From positions 1,178,001-1,242,000 of the forward strand of contig QANY01003934.1 in the NCBI GenBank assembly GCA_003255025.1: 64,000 nucleotides of DNA, in the 5' to 3' direction. Both the position numbers and the translations under genes were made by a program. Numbering within the stretch: position 1 is the stretch's first letter; each line of letters begins with the position of its first letter. The notes beneath the pieces are model-generated. The model was not told the DNA's origin, did not search any database, and saw only the letters and a list, made by a program, of their open reading frames with translations. Shown here piece after piece: positions 60,273 through 64,000 of this stretch. Origin of the DNA: Datisca glomerata (taxonomy: Eukaryota > Streptophyta > Magnoliopsida > Cucurbitales > Datiscaceae).

Positions 60273-60722
60273 GAAACGCGATGCTCGCGTGGAGCTTTTA
60301 AATATTTTTAGAAATGAATCTTTTTCGATAAAATGAAATAAACGCGATGTAACGGTTTCTAAAATAAAAACTTTTATTGAAAACTTTTTCAATCGGATCC
60401 ATTCTATATTTATATATTAAATTACCTCTTGTAGTCTAATCAAGCGGCCTCATAAACCAACGATCTTCTGTTCCAGTAAACAACGAACTTCAAGATCCAC
60501 ATTAAGATCTTCTAAGTCAATCCTCAAACACACTAGAACGTGTTTGGACACATATAATATAGAACACTTTTCTGTCTCTAGATGTACTCAACACATGAGA
60601 TCTAGTGATTTTCAGAAAATGAATAATTTTGTGAGACTAATCTTTGAGAGAATACAATGATTATTCTTTCAGAGTTTTTGATCAACTTTTAATCACAGAG
60701 AAAATTAACCCTAATAGTAACT
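60273..60722 (-). mobile_element. LTR (family B), truncated copy
   Basis: On the minus strand it ends CGTTTCCAACA. It shares TCAATCCTCAAACACACTA, AGATGTACTCAACACATGAG and TTTTTGATCAACTTTTAATC-like words with 9013-9480. The distal half is missing; a plastid-derived fragment follows at once. Confidence 0.6.
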
Positions 60723-60768
60723 GTAGTCTCAACATTCAACCAGCCCTGAGGCAAAGTTTATCGTTAAA

Positions 60769-60987
60769 ATGATAATTGATACAACATAAGTACAAGATAT
60801 CAATTCTTTTTCCAGATTGGAATCCTTAAAAGAAGTCTATGGAATTATATGGGTGTTTGTCTCTATTTTTACTCTGGTATTGGGAATCACAATAGGCGTA
60901 CTAATAATTGTATGGTTAGAAAGAGAAATATCCGCAGGGATACAACAACGTATTGGACCTGAATATGCCAGTCCTTTGGGAGTTCTA
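60769..60987 (+). pseudogene. ndhA: Nuclear copy of plastid ndhA (5' end only)
   Basis: 73 codons from the native ATG match the N-terminus of the plastid NADH dehydrogenase-like subunit A: MIIDTT, a stop, then [18 protein letters not shown], and later [20 protein letters not shown]. Codon 7 is TAA in place of a Glu codon. Homology stops at GVL and unrelated AT-rich text follows. The surrounding sequence is nuclear retrotransposon DNA, so this is a plastid-to-nucleus transfer and cannot be functional. About 45 bases upstream of the ATG may be plastid spacer. Confidence 0.85.
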
Positions 60988-61639
60988 TATATACATTTAC
61001 AGCATATGGTATTCCATTATAACATAATGATGATGTCATTTATCTGTTGCATACTCATGATTTATATCCATTCATGCAAAACTATAAATATGTGCATATA
61101 AGATTAGTGTCAACTGCATTAAAACCCTTGATATTATTAGGTCCAAACACCAGCATACAATGCACCCTTAGAGATGGTAGGTGTCTGAACTGGAAAGCTT
61201 CCCTTATGGGAGCCATAGAGACTAGCTTATCTGATGGACCCATTTATTTTAATATTTATCCGAATTTAAGTATTGCGCTACCTGACATCAATCTAGCTAA
61301 TCTCATGTGGCCCTTCCTATTCGTACAAACATGCAAATAGACAAATAATTGTAATTTTTAGAATTGTCATTTCATAAATAAATATGTGTATTGTGACTTC
61401 CAGTACATAATCGTTACACCTTGCAACACATGATTGCCTTTATACTTAACATACCCATCCTCGGGTTTTGTAACATATCAGCCACTTTCTGTCACGATGG
61501 CCATGTATCGTGCAGTGGGAAAGGTTGGTTCCCCGTGGCTTCTATGTCCGCGTTAATTATCTCTCCTTTTTGGAGCTTGTTGTGGAAAATTCACCTCAAA
61601 GTTTTACAACCTTTGGTGGCAAGAGTAATGTCTTAGTGG

Positions 61640-62974
61640 AAGTTTCAATACCGAGGTGGTCCTATTTTTCTCTTGTGGGTAAGTTTTCCACCCAAGGTCT
61701 CCGCACGACCTTATTCTTGACCCAAATATCCAACAACGCTTCTACCTTATCCATGTATCAGGGCGAAGGTGGTGGACCATCAATTTCGCTTCTGTCATGT
61801 TTTACACCTCGTCCTTGGGGTTGTGTCATTGCTACTTGCGGCGTGTATCTTGCGGGCTTCCATGCGAACCCCCGTGCTCACTCCACTCCGCAACCTTTGG
61901 CGTAGACACCAAAGTGATGATGCGTTGAGCAGTTACATGGAGGCGTGAGAAAGTGGCGATGTTGAGATTCTCCAAATGCACTCTATACTCATTCATCATT
62001 CCGTAGGTGCACATCTTCACCAAGTCTTCCTCGTTCCACTCTTCCTGGCGATCTAGCGCTTTGTCTTTAAACAGTCTGACGTGAGTCGTCAGGTCCTCAT
62101 CTTTCTTTTGACATTCTCCCTTCAACTCGAGAATACTCATCTTTTCCTCAGACATAAAAAACTTAGTCATGAAGACAGAAACCATATGTGACCATGTTAA
62201 ATGATGTTCCATGTGTATACTGGCTCAGGCAGCAATTTTGAAAACTCCCTCAGCCTTATGGACTCATCACATACGTGTGGTCCCAAGTCATCAATGAAAC
62301 GTATGACGTGCTCTCTAGCACATCCTTCCTTCCCACTGTACTTACAAAACTTTGGGGGCACATAATCAGACAGTTACTGCTTCATGGCCAGCTCGCATGA
62401 GTAAGGGGGACGAAAGTCCACTATCATCTTTCTCAGGGTGGCTTTGATGCGCTTCATCTCCAACATATTTTGTAGTGTCTCCTTGGTAACAAAGGGGCGT
62501 GTGTCAGTGCCATTGACCAGGATATCATGTCCCAGCGTGGAATGTGTGAAGGCTGCTGGCAGAATGAACATTTGTGGGGTCACTCAAGTGACCCATGTTC
62601 TGATCACTATTTGGTGTCCCTGACCCAAATGAGCCCCAGGGATGTATTGGTGGAATCTCTCTATTAGCGTCAGTCTGGTTTATCATGTGAGGAGGGATAA
62701 CATGAACAAGAGGCGGTGGTGGATGAGGGTTCTGGACACTCGTGAGGAGAGCTGTCAGCGTACTCAGAAGGGTACAAATCTCACCATTAGAGGCTTGGAG
62801 CTCTCTAATGGTGTTAGTCTTCTCATTCATCATCATTGTAGCACCAGTAACGGTAGGGAGGTATATTCTATCCCTGGAAGTAACATCTTCCATTTCATGG
62901 TTCTAAATAATTGGGTTAAAATTTTCTCCTTCCAAATAAGAAGAAGCTCTCGTGATTCGACTACGTCTAGCCAT
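61640..62974 (-). pseudogene. Gypsy-type gag pseudogene of E2
   Basis: It starts MARRSRITRASSYLEGENF and continues after a stop as MEDVTSRDRIYLPTVTGAT, EKTNTIRELQASNGEICTLL, VHVIPPHMINQTDANREIPP. The core includes LTWSHMVSVFMTKFFMSEEK, DEDLTTHVRLFKDKALDRQE and CTYGMMNEYRVHLENLNIAT, the Retrotrans_gag layout. It is better preserved than the E1 gag but still has stops and frameshifts. Confidence 0.8.
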
Positions 62975-63042
62975 ACTCAAAGAAAGAAGAAGATGGTAGA
63001 TAGATAACTCCCTAGTGGAGTCGCCAATATGTTTTGGGGTTT

Positions 63043-64000
63043 AGGATGATGTGTTTATAAGTGATCTAGTTTACGTCAAGTATGCTTGGGAATGTGAGAG
63101 TCGGTGGTCTAAGGGTAAATGATAAGCAACCTTAGGCAGCCATCAGAAGGTGACAAATGCCTTTAAGACTCTAAGGTAGATGAGAAACTCGAGGAGAAAA
63201 TATTCTCAATATTTGTTCTCAGGATTGATAAGAAGTGGTTGCCTCAATAATAATGTTAGGGACCCCTTTATATATATGGGGTTGAGTGGGGACCGCACAC
63301 ATGTCCCTTTCAACCGCATGCAAATTGCGTGTCCACGCTTAAAACGTGGTCACACACTAAAAAAGTGACACCATGCCTATAATATGCCACATCCTTAAAA
63401 CGACCTAGCATAGTAAACTACGCCCAGGGTTCCCCCGTAACAGCATGGGATGCCACGCCTGGGGTTCCCCCCATGGCAGCATGGGGAGCCACCCTCGGGT
63501 TCCCCTGAGGTGGCATGGGGAGTCGCCTCTGGATTCACCCTGGAGTGGCATGGGAAACCACACCTGGGTTCCCCCCGTGGCGGCATAGAGATCCACCCTC
63601 GGGGTTCCCCCCGCGGTGGCATGGGGAGCCGTCATCGGGGTTCTCCTTGGATTGGCATGGGAAACCGCACCTAGGGTTCCCCTCATGGCGTTATGGAGAG
63701 CCACCCTCGGGGTTTCCCTCAGAGAGACATGAGGAGCCCCCTCCGGGGTTCCCCTCGGGGTGGCATGGGGAGTCGCGCCCTTGGTTCTCCCAGATGGCAT
63801 AAATGAGGCACTTATAAGACTCGTAAGGTCGCTACATCCTTCAAGGAGATCTTCCAATCCCTGTGTAGCGAACCTTGTCCTAATCCTACAAGACCACAGC
63901 TCCCAGATTGTTCCTAAACGAGAAAAGCCTTCTAATCTGTATCACTAAACTCGAAGACAAAGTATCACATTTAATACCCAATTTCATATAATTGCATCGC
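63043..64000 (-). repeat. LTR of E2 (incomplete)
   Basis: On the minus strand it ends ACCCCAAAACA, right before the primer-binding site. It shares with the E1 LTRs the blocks GTGTGACCACGTTTTAAGCG-like text, the GTCCCCACTCAACCCCATAT segment with a TATATATAAAGG TATA-like word, and GACAAATGCC. Its start is outside the window. Confidence 0.75.
63428..63790. repeat. 36-bp GC-rich hairpin array in the E2 LTR
   Basis: GGTT-CCCC cores recur at 63428, 63463, 63498, 63567, 63603, 63639, 63675, 63711, 63747 and 63783, settling to an exact 36-bp step. Each unit can pair GGGGA (or GGGAA) with TCCCC (or TTCCC) over a CCACCCTCGG-like loop. The step of 12 codons keeps several frames open on both strands. 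Confidence 0.85.

Larger units (their letters stand above)
61300..64000 (-). mobile_element. Second copy of the gag-only LTR element (E2), cut by window end
   Basis: The minus strand repeats the layout of E1: LTR (63043 to beyond 64000), then CATATTGGCGACTCCACTAG (a clearer form of the primer-binding site), gag from 62974 to about 61640, then the region homologous to 27600-27880 of E1. The left end fades near 61300. The hairpin array that E1 has at 27990-28395 is absent because the copy stops before it. Confidence 0.8.

Noticed and set aside
63395..63948. Long Gly/Pro/His-rich frames on both strands (up to 150 codons), collagen-like
   Set aside because: They exist only because the 36-bp repeat step is a multiple of three, so many frames stay open. 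They have no start context or domain, and they lie inside an LTR.
1..64000. tRNA, rRNA and other structured RNA genes
   Set aside because: I looked for tRNA B-box words (GGTTCGAATCC type) with matching arms and for rRNA-like blocks and found none convincing. A covariance-model scan would be decisive.

Overview
The window looks like nuclear DNA of a flowering plant, most likely a eudicot. It is AT-rich, with long intergenic stretches, short introns with GT/AG borders, and LTR retrotransposons at several stages of decay. No bacterial, viral or organellar gene organisation is seen. All gene models below were read by hand from the sequence; no database search was possible.

Only three genes look intact, all on the minus strand. 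(1) At 18146-19221 is a four-exon S-like RNase T2 gene with all catalytic residues. (2) At 51072-52788 is a second four-exon RNase T2 gene with matching exon sizes and intron phases, whose catalytic His, Glu and His are all replaced (Arg, Thr, Tyr) while its cysteines are kept; it looks like a maintained pseudoenzyme. (3) At 54590-56401 is an intronless DYW-type PPR protein that I recognise as an OTP85-like plastid RNA-editing factor. Broken genes are an intron-bearing alpha-N-acetylglucosaminidase (NAGLU) pseudogene at 13763-15580, a plastid ndhA fragment moved to the nucleus at 60769-60987, and a LINE C-terminal fragment at 20335-20790.

The rest is mostly mobile DNA. 1-11000: a degraded minus-strand Ty1-copia element, with a 4.3 kb imperfect palindrome of LTR-PBS-leader units (5440-9770) next to it. 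25199-30290: a non-autonomous gag-only LTR element with both LTRs and a near-perfect target duplication; a second copy runs off the right edge on the minus strand (about 61300-64000). 33086-46830: a plus-strand copia element split by a tandem complex of gypsy-like non-autonomous elements (LTR-body-LTR-body-LTR, 33422-43189), which itself carries a 2.35 kb solo-LTR-like insertion (37181-39542). 58500-59135: an unrelated gypsy gag fragment.

The most unusual theme is the tandem arrays inside these non-autonomous elements. Their short units (about 30-83 bp) are each able to fold into one or two hairpins, in some cases with paired changes in both arms: 25587-25730, 27990-28395, 35120-35650, 36545-36705, 41060-41735, 60092-60272 and 63428-63790. 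A 122-bp inverted duplication at 39540-39800 forms a near-perfect fold-back. The RNase pseudoenzyme and the hairpin arrays are the best candidates for something not described before.
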